A DNA stretch of 8,691 nucleotides from positions 1 through 8,691 of the forward strand of contig JAEDFW010000070.1 in the NCBI GenBank assembly GCA_016297855.1, read 5' to 3'. Positions 1 to 6,782 of this stretch are shown here, in pieces. A model generated the notes under the pieces. It ran no database searches. It saw nothing but the letters and a program-made list of their open reading frames with translations, and was not told the DNA's origin. Every line of letters starts with the position of its first letter. Positions within the stretch are counted from its first letter, which is position 1. This stretch comes from Oscillospiraceae bacterium. GTDB lineage: Bacteria > Bacillota > Clostridia > Oscillospirales > Oscillospiraceae. The position numbers and the translations under genes are program-made.

Positions 1-1
1 C

Positions 2-100
2 TTCACACCCCGCGGAAAATACTTGAACGCCGGCTGTACCGGCAACTACACCTATTCTCCCACGCAGCGACGGAATTTATACAACCGTCAGAGCTCCTAA
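2..100 (+). CDS. Possible 3' end of a gene entering from the left edge (partial)
   Basis: The reading frame starting at base 2 is open from the window edge for 32 codons and stops at TAA (98-100). The visible tail includes GKYLNAGCTGNYTYSPTQ and ends RQSS. Most codons end in C or G, as in the neighbouring genes, which supports real coding. The frame starting at base 1 is also open, to a TAA at 139-141, but its product is less protein-like. I do not recognise the family and infer no function. If real, the gene converges on alr and the two stop codons are 37 bases apart. No clear terminator is seen between them. A 5-bp palindrome near 29-43 lies inside the putative coding part and lacks a T-run. 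Confidence 0.35.
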   Translation, partial: FTPRGKYLNAGCTGNYTYSPTQRRNLYNRQSS

Positions 101-137
101 ACCATTCTATGCAGACGGTGTCGAAAATAACCGGGAT

Positions 138-1316
138 TTAAACAATGTACTGTAAAATCTCTGAGGCCTTTCCTCCCTCGAGATAGATGCGCGGAATGCG
201 CTTACTGATCTGGCACAGCAGCTCATAGCTGATGGTACCCAGCGCATCCGAAAGCCGCTCGCACGGCACAATCGTGCCGTCTTCATCGTACCCGAAGAGC
301 GTGAATGTATCGCCTTCGCGCAGTTCGGGCACGTCTGAGACGTCGACCATACACATATCCATACAGATGCGTCCCACGACCGGCACATCCCGGCCATGCA
401 CGCGAAACACAGCCTTTCCCGACAGCGCGCGCGGCAGACCGTCGGCATATCCCACCGGCAGCACCGCCACCTTTCGCGCAGACGGCGTGACGTAGCTTCT
501 GCCGTAACTGACAGCGGTATCAGCCGGAACGTTACGCAGCTGCGCAACGCTTGTATATACCGACATCACAGGTCGCAGATCACAAGCATTCGCAGTGTCT
601 GCCGACGGATGCAGGCCGTAAGTCGCAATTCCTGGGCGTACCATGTCCATTGCGTACTGCGGATAAAGAATGGTCGCGCCTGAATTGCAGCAATGGCGGA
701 TCTCCGGCTCAATTCCTCTGGCCTTCATCTGCGCGATCATATCCGTAAAGCGCGCATACTGCGTCTGCGTAAACGCAACATCACTTTCCGCCGTACTGTC
801 AGCCACTGCAAAGTGCGTGAAAACACCCTCGATATGTAGGTGCTGCAGACGGCTGAGTGCGTCGATCTGATCGATAGTCAGCGCATCATCATACGCAAAA
901 AAACCCAGCCTCGTCATACCGGTATCGAGCTTGACATGCACGTTCAGGATATAGTTCGTTCCGGCCAGCGCCTGGTCGAGCTGCTGCGCATAGGAAAGCG
1001 AGTGAACCTCCTGTGTGATATCCATGAACACCATATTGTCAGCATAGCTTGCCGGTGTATAACCCAGAATCAGAATCGGCAGGCGCACATTGCCACGGCG
1101 AAGCTGTACAGCTTCTTCAATATTTGAGACCGCCAAGTATTCCGCGCCGAGATCGGCCAGTGCATGACTGATCGGCACCGCACCGTGGCCATAGGCGTCT
1201 GCTTTCATGACGCCCAGAAACCGACAGCCCTGCGGCAGACGGCTTCGAAGCGCACGGTAATTGTGTTCCAGATTGTCAAGGCTGATATTTGCCCAGGTTC
1301 GCATCAGAGTTTTCAT
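138..1316 (-). CDS. alr: Alanine racemase
   Basis: This PLP-dependent cytoplasmic enzyme interconverts L- and D-alanine and supplies D-Ala for peptidoglycan. In spore formers it can also remove the germinant L-alanine. The 392-aa protein has the normal length for fold-type III racemases. The N-terminal barrel holds the PLP lysine in VMKADAYGHG (K38, with Y42), then KLDTGMTRLGF (129-139), EGVFTHFA (163-170) and the phosphate-binding segment RPGIATYGL (227-235). The C-terminal domain carries the second catalytic base in VSYGRSY (Y271), VGYADGLPR and GRICMDMCMVDV (315-326). The ATG at 1314-1316 is chosen because GAGG lies 5 bases upstream and overlaps the TGA of the preceding lipoprotein gene. 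Only 7 bases separate the two genes, so translation is probably coupled. It is the last gene of the nnrD-lipoprotein-alr operon. No terminator is recognisable downstream. The family call is certain; a dedicated spore role is only an inference from context. Confidence 0.97.
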   Translation of the reverse strand: MKTLMRTWANISLDNLEHNYRALRSRLPQGCRFLGVMKADAYGHGAVPISHALADLGAEYLAVSNIEEAVQLRRGNVRLPILILGYTPASYADNMVFMDITQEVHSLSYAQQLDQALAGTNYILNVHVKLDTGMTRLGFFAYDDALTIDQIDALSRLQHLHIEGVFTHFAVADSTAESDVAFTQTQYARFTDMIAQMKARGIEPEIRHCCNSGATILYPQYAMDMVRPGIATYGLHPSADTANACDLRPVMSVYTSVAQLRNVPADTAVSYGRSYVTPSARKVAVLPVGYADGLPRALSGKAVFRVHGRDVPVVGRICMDMCMVDVSDVPELREGDTFTLFGYDEDGTIVPCERLSDALGTISYELLCQISKRIPRIYLEGGKASEILQYIV

Positions 1317-1323
1317 AATTGCC

Positions 1324-1893
1324 TCAATCCATTGTAAAGTTTATCAGTTCCAGCATCAGAAGCGTCTCGCCGTCCGATGCGATCTCAGCGCGCACCGGCC
1401 AGCCGGATTCGGCCAGAAACCAGGTGTCGACTGTCAGCTCGTGTTCACCGTAGCCACTAAGATACGTCACACGAAGATATGCGTCCTCTTTTCCGGCGGC
1501 GTCAATATACCCTTCGGCCCAGCATCTGCCTACAATGAGCGGCGCTGAAAGCGGCGCAAGAGTACCGCCTGCGAGATCACCCAACGCCAACTGCGTATCC
1601 TCAAAGGTAATCACGGCATCTTCGCCCTTCACGTTTGCTTCGATACCCGCGATGGTGTCAGGTGCCGTCACACGCAGATGCGCGCCGGTTGCCGTGTCAT
1701 ACTCGCATGCAAGGGTAAATTTTGCCGTCGTTTCACCGTAGTTTGCTGTTATGTTCGCCGTAAAGCTGCAGCCGCCCGCCGTGAGTAACGCCGTGCGAAA
1801 ATCAAGCGCGCTCTGCATCTGAGAGGAAGTCTTGCTGCACGCGCTCAACAGCACGCACAGTACTAGGGAAAGAAATAACCATCGTTTGCGCAA
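1324..1893 (-). CDS. Small lipoprotein, GerS/YdcC (LolA-like)-type by position
   Basis: The 189-aa predicted lipoprotein has basic MRKR, a hydrophobic stretch (about 5-18) and the lipobox LSAC with Cys19 as the lipidation site. The rest alternates short beta-type segments (TANITANYGETTAKFTLACE, 45-64; LRVTYLSGYGEHELTVDTW, 140-158), as expected of a LolA-like sheet. The start is TTG (1891-1893): the frame reads only four codons back to the nnrD stop, no ATG or GTG is available there, and GGTGAT lies 3 bases upstream in good register with the anti-SD. The gene lies 12 bases after nnrD and 7 before alr. Established comparison: Bacillus ydcC precedes alrA, and Clostridioides difficile gerS, needed for CwlD cortex modification in spores, is in an operon with alr2. 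Assignment to this group rests on position, size and lipobox, not on an alignment. A vegetative role is equally possible, because the operon promoter is SigA-like. Confidence 0.85.
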   Translation of the reverse strand: MRKRWLFLSLVLCVLLSACSKTSSQMQSALDFRTALLTAGGCSFTANITANYGETTAKFTLACEYDTATGAHLRVTAPDTIAGIEANVKGEDAVITFEDTQLALGDLAGGTLAPLSAPLIVGRCWAEGYIDAAGKEDAYLRVTYLSGYGEHELTVDTWFLAESGWPVRAEIASDGETLLMLELINFTMD

Positions 1894-1905
1894 ACCATCA
1901 CCCGT

Positions 1906-2775
1906 TTACATAAGCAGTCGTGGAAGCGCCTCGATCATATCCTCAGGCAAAAGGCCATACTCGCCCAGCCGCCCGGCACAGAGATCTCCCGCCGAGCCGT
2001 GCAGCCACGCACCGGCAGCCGCAGCCTCGAGCGGCATGACATGCTGCGCCAGAAACGAAACAATCACACCCGCAAGCACGTCACCGCTGCCGCCGGTTGC
2101 CATGCCGGGGTTACCGGTGGTATTGCGGTAGACATTCAAGCCATCCGTAATGATCGTGCGATAGCCCTTCAAGAGCAGCACCGACTTTGTGCGCGCAGCC
2201 ACACGCATAGCCTCGCACACGCGGTCTTTTGCCTTGGGATCGCCGCCCAGCCGCATGAACTCGCCGTCATGCGGCGTAAGGATCACGGGACAGGCGCTTT
2301 CACGCAGTACATCTATATGTCCCGCCACAGCGTTTATGCCGTCTGCGTCGAGTACAAGCGGCACGCGGCAAGTCTGCAAAAGCTTCAGCGTCAGCGCCGT
2401 CAGTTCCTGCGAACGGCCAAGTCCCGGCCCGTACAAAACCGCGTCCATGCCCACAAGGCGGCGGTCAATCTCGTCAAAGGAAGCAAGACACAGTCTGCCC
2501 GCTTCATCGCACGGAATCGGAAATACGATCTCGCTTCCCGCGCGGGCAGCCACGATAGGATAGATTTTTTCCGGCACGCCGAGATGCACCAGCCCCGCGC
2601 CGGTGCGAAGCGCAGCTCTTGCCGCAAGCATCGCTGCACCCGTCAGCCCCTCAGAGCCACACAACAAAAGCGCCCGGCCATAGTCACCCTTGTGCGTATC
2701 ACGCTTTCTCACTGGCAGCACCATCCGCACGAGCCGCGCGTCTGTACGCTGCGCCACATAGCTGACCTTTGCCAT
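1906..2775 (-). CDS. nnrD: ADP-dependent NAD(P)H-hydrate dehydratase (YjeF C-terminal family)
   Basis: This cytoplasmic repair enzyme dehydrates S-NAD(P)HX, the hydrated form of NAD(P)H, back to NAD(P)H using a nucleotide phosphate donor (ADP in bacteria). The 289-aa protein is a stand-alone ribokinase-like domain without the N-terminal epimerase (NnrE) domain that is often fused to it. Family motifs in order are HKGDYGR (28-34), GPGLGRS (116-122), VLDADGIN (141-148), ILTPHDGEF (165-173), LLKGYRTI and GNPGMATGGSGDVLAG (221-236), with the catalytic Asp at 232. The ATG at 2773-2775 is chosen because purine-rich GAGGGGGCGGAG lies just upstream. A TTG 25 codons further up (2848-2850) would place the -35 and -10 elements of the operon promoter inside the coding region. 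It is the first gene of the operon with the lipoprotein and alr. No nnrE partner is visible in the window. Confidence 0.95.
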   Translation of the reverse strand: MAKVSYVAQRTDARLVRMVLPVRKRDTHKGDYGRALLLCGSEGLTGAAMLAARAALRTGAGLVHLGVPEKIYPIVAARAGSEIVFPIPCDEAGRLCLASFDEIDRRLVGMDAVLYGPGLGRSQELTALTLKLLQTCRVPLVLDADGINAVAGHIDVLRESACPVILTPHDGEFMRLGGDPKAKDRVCEAMRVAARTKSVLLLKGYRTIITDGLNVYRNTTGNPGMATGGSGDVLAGVIVSFLAQHVMPLEAAAAGAWLHGSAGDLCAGRLGEYGLLPEDMIEALPRLLM

Positions 2776-2805
2776 CGCTCCGCCCCCTCGCCCTTTTTCT
2801 TCTGT

Positions 2806-2834
2806 ATTATAGAGCAAATTGTCTGCAACGTCAA
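2806..2834 (-). promoter_or_regulatory. SigA-type promoter of nnrD-lipoprotein-alr
   Basis: Read on the minus strand: -35 TTGACG (2829-2834), a 17-base spacer, and -10 TATAAT (2806-2811). This is close to consensus. Transcription should start near 2799, leaving a leader of about 24 bases before the nnrD ATG. The site supports the shorter nnrD start. Confidence 0.85.
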
Positions 2835-2843
2835 TTTTTAATG

Positions 2844-2872
2844 TTGCCAAACGGGTTTTGGTATGCTATGAT
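2844..2872 (+). promoter_or_regulatory. SigA-type promoter of pheST
   Basis: -35 TTGCCA (2844-2849), a 17-base spacer, and -10 TATGAT (2867-2872) preceded by TGC, an extended -10. The start should fall near 2879, just before the T-box leader. Its -35 is 9 bases from the -35 of the divergent nnrD promoter, so the two promoters are back to back. Confidence 0.8.
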
Positions 2873-2889
2873 GTGAGCGATAATCTGAA

Positions 2890-3121
2890 AAGCAATGATC
2901 GAGATGTCTTTACTTCATGGGCAGCTGCAGAGAGGACGGGGTGCTGTGAGCCGTCCGCTGCCGAAGCAAATGGCCTTCCCTCGTGAGCTGCGGCCTGAAA
3001 CAGCAGTAGGGCTTGCCGGTCCCCGCCGTTATGGGTGAGCGCGCCGGTATGGCGAATTGCGGGTGGTACCGCGGAAGCATGGTCTTTCGTCCCCTTTGTG
3101 GGTCGAAAGGCTTTTCTTTTT
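2890..3121 (+). promoter_or_regulatory. T-box leader (tRNA-Phe riboswitch) controlling pheST
   Basis: This fills most of the 377-base gap between nnrD and pheS. The Stem I distal part is clear: GGCAGC (2920-2925) pairs with GCTGCC (2957-2962). Inside are the AGAGAG bulge element and a GGACGG/CCGTCC helix (2934-2939/2951-2956) capped by GGTGCTGTGAG. CGAG (2900-2903) can pair with CTCG (2980-2983). The loop so formed presents TTC (2976-2978), a Phe codon and the likely specifier. The T-box proper is GCGGGTGGTACCGCGG (3059-3074). In the antiterminator GGG (3061-3063) pairs with CCC (3091-3093) and GCG (3071-3073) with CGT (3088-3090). The bulge TGGTACC (3064-3070) offers TGGT to a tRNA ACCA end, fitting discriminator A73 of tRNA-Phe. 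Uncharged tRNA-Phe should favour readthrough. The T-box is certain; the exact specifier is an inference. Confidence 0.93.
3082..3121 (+). terminator. T-box leader terminator
   Basis: GTCTTTCGTCCC (3082-3093) pairs with GGGTCGAAAGGC (3100-3111) with one T-T mismatch. The run TTTTCTTTTT follows (3112-3121). The left arm contains CGTCCC (3088-3093), which is also needed for the antiterminator, so the two structures exclude each other. Confidence 0.92.
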
Positions 3122-3152
3122 CTGTAATTTCACGCAAAGGAGTATCCGATAT

Positions 3153-4181
3153 ATGAAACAGCAGCTTGAAACAATCCGGCTTGAAGCGCTGCAGGCGCTT
3201 GATGCCGTAAAGGACGCCGCAGAACTTGACGCGCTGCGCGTGCGCTTTCTCGGCAAAAAGGGAGAGCTGACGGCAGTTCTGAAGTCCATGGGTAAGCTCT
3301 CGGCGGAAGAACGCCCCGTCATGGGCCAGATCGCCAACAATGTCCGCGCGGCCATCGAGGAAAAGATTGAGTCGACCCGCGCCGCGCTGAGTGCCCGCGC
3401 TCTGGAAGTGCGGCTCAAGGCCGAGGCCATCGACGTGACCATTCCCGGTGAGCCGGTGCAGCTTGGTCACCGCCATCCCATGAACAAGGCACTTGACGAA
3501 GCCAAGGACATCTTCATTTCCATGGGCTTCAAAGTTCTTGAGGGGCCCGAAGTCGAGCTCGCCGATTATAACTTCACGCGCCTCAACATTGCGGAAAATC
3601 ATCCCTCGCGTGACCGCAGCGACACGTTCTATGTCACCGATGATGAATCGGTTCTGCTGCGTACGCAGACCAGCCCCATGCAGATTCGTGCTATGGAGCA
3701 GATCAAAACACCTCCCATACGCGTACTGGCTCCGGGCCGCGTGTACCGCAAAGACGAAGTCGACGCCACGCACTCGCCCATGTTCCATCAGATCGAAGGT
3801 CTGGTCATCGATAAGGGCATCACCATGGCCGACCTTAAGGGTACGCTTGAAACACTCATCAAGGCCATGTACGGCCCTGACTCTGTCATCCGTTTCCGCC
3901 CGCACCACTTCCCGTTCACCGAGCCGAGCTGCGAGGTCGATGTGCAGTGCTTCAAGTGCCGCGGCGTTGGCTGCCCTACCTGCAAGGGCGAGGGCTGGAT
4001 CGAGCTGCTGGGCGCCGGCATGGTGCATCCGGTCGTGCTGGAAAACTGCGGCATTGACCCCAACGTCTACTCGGGTTTTGCGTTCGGCATCGGCCTTGAA
4101 CGCATGGCCATGCGGCGGTTCAAGATCAGCGACATGCGCATGATCTTCGAAAACGATATCCGCTTCCTGTCGCAGTTCTAA
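3153..4181 (+). CDS. pheS: Phenylalanyl-tRNA synthetase alpha subunit
   Basis: This is the catalytic subunit of the cytoplasmic alpha2-beta2 enzyme that charges tRNA-Phe with phenylalanine. The 342-aa length is typical of bacterial PheS. Residues 1 to about 90 form the N-terminal coiled-coil tRNA-binding arm (charged, helical, with RVRFLGKKGELT at 29-40). The class II core follows: GHRHPMN (105-111), the Phe/ATP-site region LLRTQTSPMQIRAM (168-181), motif 2 RVYRKDEVDATHSPMFHQIE (196-215) and motif 3 GFAFGIGLERMAMRRF (308-323). A four-cysteine loop, CFKC...CPTC (C266, C269, C274, C277), is seen in many bacterial PheS and may bind zinc. The ATG at 3153 is chosen because AAAGGAG (3136-3142) lies 10 bases upstream. 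The frame is open further up through the T-box, but that is leader RNA. pheT follows 12 bases after the stop. Expression is set by the T-box. Confidence 0.98.
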   Translation: MKQQLETIRLEALQALDAVKDAAELDALRVRFLGKKGELTAVLKSMGKLSAEERPVMGQIANNVRAAIEEKIESTRAALSARALEVRLKAEAIDVTIPGEPVQLGHRHPMNKALDEAKDIFISMGFKVLEGPEVELADYNFTRLNIAENHPSRDRSDTFYVTDDESVLLRTQTSPMQIRAMEQIKTPPIRVLAPGRVYRKDEVDATHSPMFHQIEGLVIDKGITMADLKGTLETLIKAMYGPDSVIRFRPHHFPFTEPSCEVDVQCFKCRGVGCPTCKGEGWIELLGAGMVHPVVLENCGIDPNVYSGFAFGIGLERMAMRRFKISDMRMIFENDIRFLSQF

Positions 4182-4193
4182 GGAGGGTTCAGC

Positions 4194-6578
4194 ATGAATA
4201 TTTCAAGAAAATGGCTTCGTGAATTTGTTGATATTTCGGCAACCGACCGCGAGTACGCCGAGATCATGACCATTGCTGGTCAGAAGGTCGAGACCACCGA
4301 GCGGATGGACGCGGAAATCAAAAACGTTGTCGTTGGCAAAGTTCTGTCCATGGCCAAGCATGAAAACTCTGACCACATGTGGGTATGCATGCTTGATACA
4401 GGCAGTGGTACGCCCGTACAGATCGTCACCGGCGCGCAGAACGTCAGCGTGGGCGATCTTGTACCTGTGGCGCAGGACAATTCATATCTGCCTGGCGGCG
4501 TACACATCACGGCAGGCAAGCTGCGCGGCGTGGAATCCAACGGCATGTTGTGCTCGTTCAAAGAGCTGGGTCTGACGCAGAACGATGTTCCGGGTGCGTA
4601 TGAAAACGGCATCTGGATTCTGAACGAGGAAGACTGCACCGTCGGTCAGGATATCAATATTGTCATCGGTAATGATGATTCGATCGTAGAGTTTGAGATT
4701 ACCAATAACCGCCCCGACTGCTACTCTCTGATTGGCCTGGCGCGTGAGACAGCAGCAGCCTTCAATGTCCCCATGCGTCATCATGAGCCGGTGGTCAAGG
4801 GCGGCGCGGAGGGCAATCTATGTGACCTTCTCGACGTTGACGTGCCTGCCGACGATCTGTGCCTGCGCTACACCGCGCGTATGGTCAGAAATGTCAAGAT
4901 CGCACCGTCTCCCAAGTGGCTGCGTCAGCGGCTGAGGTCGGCCGGTATCCGCCCGATCAACAACATCGTCGATATTACCAACTACGTCATGGTCGAATAC
5001 GGCCAGCCGATGCACGCGTTTGACTACCGCTATGTGAAAGGCGGTAAGATCATTGTCCGCCGCGCTGGCGAGGACAAGACGCTCACCACGCTCGACGGTC
5101 AGGTGCGAACCCTTCAGCCCGACATGCTGGTCATCGCAGATGAAACGCGCCCGGTCGGCCTTGCCGGCATCATGGGCGGAGAGAACAGCGAAATCGTGGC
5201 TGACACCGTTGACGTGGTCTTCGAATCCGCCAATTTCAACGGCAGCTCCATCCGCAAAACGGCGCTCTCGCTTGGTATGCGTACCGATGCGTCCGCCAAG
5301 TTTGAAAAGGACATCGACCCCATGCTGACTGTTCCCGCCGTCAACCGCGCGTGTGAGCTGGTTGAGCTGCTTGGCGCAGGTGAAGTCATGGACGGCATGA
5401 TCGATATCATCAACTATGTTCCCGCGCCGTATTCGATGCCGCTCGAGCCGGAAAAAATCAACGCATTGCTGGGGACTGACATCTCCGATGCTGAAATGGT
5501 GGAGTTCCTGCGACGTGAAGAAGTCCCGGTTGAAAACGGCGTCATCCACGTTCCGTCATGGCGGCCTGATCTTCGCTGCATGGCAGATATTGCCGAGGAA
5601 GTCGCCCGTTTCTATGGCTACAATAAAATTGACACCACGCTTATGCGCGGCACCACAACAATGGGCGGCTACTCTGATGAGCAGAAGCTGGAAAATGCGG
5701 CTGGTGCTGCGGCCAGAAGCCTCGGCTACAGCGAGATCATCACCTATTCCTTTGTCTCGCCTGCCTCGTTCGATCTGGTGCGCATCCCTTCCGATAGCCC
5801 GCTGCGAAAGGCAGTGAAGCTTGTGAACCCGCTTGGCGAGGACACGTCCATCATGCGCACGGTCATCCTGCCGAGTATGCTGGATATTCTCTCTAGAAAC
5901 TATTCGTACAAAAACAAGGGCGTAAAGCTCTATGAGCTTGGTAAGATCTATCTTCCTGTTGACGGCCAGACGCTTCCTGATGAGCCCAAGCGCCTGATTT
6001 TCGGCACCTACGGTGAAAACGAGACCTTCTTTACCATGAAAGGTGAAGTCGAAGCCGTGCTGTCGCTCATTAACGCCAAGCCTGCCAAGTTTGTGGCCAA
6101 TCCCACGAATCCCAGCTACCATCCCGGCCGCTGCGCCGATATCGTCATCGGCAGCAAGGTACTGGGCGTGATGGGCCAGATTCATCCGCTCGTGGCGCAG
6201 AACTACGGCATCTCGGGCGAGGTGTATGTCGCGGAGCTTGATTTCACCTGCCTCATGAGCGAGCTTGCCGAAGAGCGTGTGTTCCACTCACTGCCTCGCT
6301 TCCCTGCCGTTTCGCGCGATCTGGCTCTGGTGTGCGACGAAGCCGTTACCGTGGGCACGCTGGAAGCTTGCATTACCGCTTCGGCTGGTCCGCTGCTGCG
6401 TTCGATCCGCCTGTTCGACATCTACCGCGGCCCCGGAATCGCCGAAGGCAAAAAGAGCGTTGCGTTCTCGCTGGAGCTGCGTGCGGATGAGCGCACTCTG
6501 ACTGACGAGGATTCTACCGGTGTCGTCAGCACTGTACTCGACGCACTCCGGAAAGAATTGGGCGTCGTGCTGCGCTGA
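4194..6578 (+). CDS. pheT: Phenylalanyl-tRNA synthetase beta subunit
   Basis: This is the tRNA-binding and editing subunit of the PheS2-PheT2 synthetase; it hydrolyses mischarged Tyr-tRNA-Phe. The 794-aa length is normal for the full bacterial form. Domains in order: N-terminal segment MNISRKWLREFVDI; EMAP/Trbp111-like tRNA-binding domain (about 40-150, with VTGAQNVSVGDLV at 78-90); B3/B4 editing domain (about 210-390, with GQPMHAFD at 270-277 and ESANFNG at 344-350, where His274 and Glu344 match the known editing-pocket positions); B5 domain (about 409-480, with VPSWRPDL and EEVARFYGYNKI); the catalytic-like core (about 490-690, with NPLGEDTSIMR at 545-555); and the C-terminal FDX-ACB anticodon-binding domain (about 697-794, with FPAVSRDLAL at 703-712). 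The ATG has AGGAGGG (4181-4187) 6 bases upstream, overlapping the pheS stop. It is the last gene of the T-box operon. Confidence 0.98.
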   Translation: MNISRKWLREFVDISATDREYAEIMTIAGQKVETTERMDAEIKNVVVGKVLSMAKHENSDHMWVCMLDTGSGTPVQIVTGAQNVSVGDLVPVAQDNSYLPGGVHITAGKLRGVESNGMLCSFKELGLTQNDVPGAYENGIWILNEEDCTVGQDINIVIGNDDSIVEFEITNNRPDCYSLIGLARETAAAFNVPMRHHEPVVKGGAEGNLCDLLDVDVPADDLCLRYTARMVRNVKIAPSPKWLRQRLRSAGIRPINNIVDITNYVMVEYGQPMHAFDYRYVKGGKIIVRRAGEDKTLTTLDGQVRTLQPDMLVIADETRPVGLAGIMGGENSEIVADTVDVVFESANFNGSSIRKTALSLGMRTDASAKFEKDIDPMLTVPAVNRACELVELLGAGEVMDGMIDIINYVPAPYSMPLEPEKINALLGTDISDAEMVEFLRREEVPVENGVIHVPSWRPDLRCMADIAEEVARFYGYNKIDTTLMRGTTTMGGYSDEQKLENAAGAAARSLGYSEIITYSFVSPASFDLVRIPSDSPLRKAVKLVNPLGEDTSIMRTVILPSMLDILSRNYSYKNKGVKLYELGKIYLPVDGQTLPDEPKRLIFGTYGENETFFTMKGEVEAVLSLINAKPAKFVANPTNPSYHPGRCADIVIGSKVLGVMGQIHPLVAQNYGISGEVYVAELDFTCLMSELAEERVFHSLPRFPAVSRDLALVCDEAVTVGTLEACITASAGPLLRSIRLFDIYRGPGIAEGKKSVAFSLELRADERTLTDEDSTGVVSTVLDALRKELGVVLR

Positions 6579-6600
6579 TCACCGATCAAAATGTGTGCAT

Positions 6601-6640
6601 ACTACCGGCTGCGGGCTTCCGCAGCCGGTAGTTATATTCT
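6601..6640 (+). terminator. Hairpin terminator after pheT
   Basis: A perfect 14-bp stem, ACTACCGGCTGCGG (6601-6614) with CCGCAGCCGGTAGT (6619-6632), closes on a GCTT loop 22 bases after the pheT stop. The following sequence, TATATTCT, is only a weak T-run. The stem is far stronger than its tail, so it may act partly as an mRNA 3'-end stabiliser. Confidence 0.7.
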
Positions 6641-6648
6641 CTGAATCG

Positions 6649-6695
6649 AATTGTGGTTTCCATAATATCCTTCCACAATATCTTGTAACACAATT
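6649..6695 (+). repeat. Inverted/direct ATTGTG-CACAAT repeats upstream of the ireB promoter
   Basis: ATTGTGG (6650-6656) is inverted as CCACAAT (6673-6679), and CACAAT recurs at 6689-6694, 15 bases further on. The cluster ends 16 bases upstream of the -35 element of the IreB-family gene. It could be an activator or repressor site, or chance in an AT-rich gap. No known regulator consensus is recognised. Confidence 0.25.
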
Positions 6696-6710
6696 GCAAA
6701 GTTCGAAGCA

Positions 6711-6739
6711 TTTACAACCGCCTGCGCGTATAGTATGAT
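6711..6739 (+). promoter_or_regulatory. SigA-type promoter of the IreB-family gene
   Basis: -35 TTTACA (6711-6716), a 17-base spacer, and -10 TATGAT (6734-6739). An overlapping alternative -10, TATAGT, lies at 6729-6734. The start would fall near 6746, giving a leader of about 37 bases. Confidence 0.75.
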
Positions 6740-6782
6740 AAGGGCACGAAATCCAAACGAACAACAAAGGAGGGTAACCGTT

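Noticed and set aside
29..43. GCCGG...CCGGC palindrome as a terminator for alr or the left-edge gene
   Set aside because: The stem is only 5 bp, there is no T-run on either strand, and it lies inside the putative coding tail.
1999..2841. 280-codon open frame on the plus strand opposite nnrD
   Set aside because: It is antisense to a clear NnrD with all motifs; the translation is rich in His, Arg, Ala and Ser and shows no domain. It is a shadow of GC-rich codons.
2776..2850. 25-codon TTG-started extension of nnrD
   Set aside because: It contains the TTGACG-17-TATAAT promoter, and the ATG at 2775 has a better ribosome site and the usual family length.
3057..3152. 32-codon in-frame extension upstream of the pheS ATG
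   Set aside because: It runs through the T-box, the antiterminator and the leader terminator. The ATG at 3153 has a proper ribosome site and gives the normal PheS N-terminus.
2910..4028. 372-codon open frame on the minus strand opposite the T-box and pheS
   Set aside because: PheS on the other strand is beyond doubt, and this frame runs through structured leader RNA, with no ribosome site noted and no recognisable domain.
4818..6287. Two 243-codon open frames on the minus strand opposite pheT (4818-5549 and 5556-6287)
   Set aside because: Both mirror pheT codons and have His/Asp/Arg-rich products without motifs; they are typical antisense shadows.
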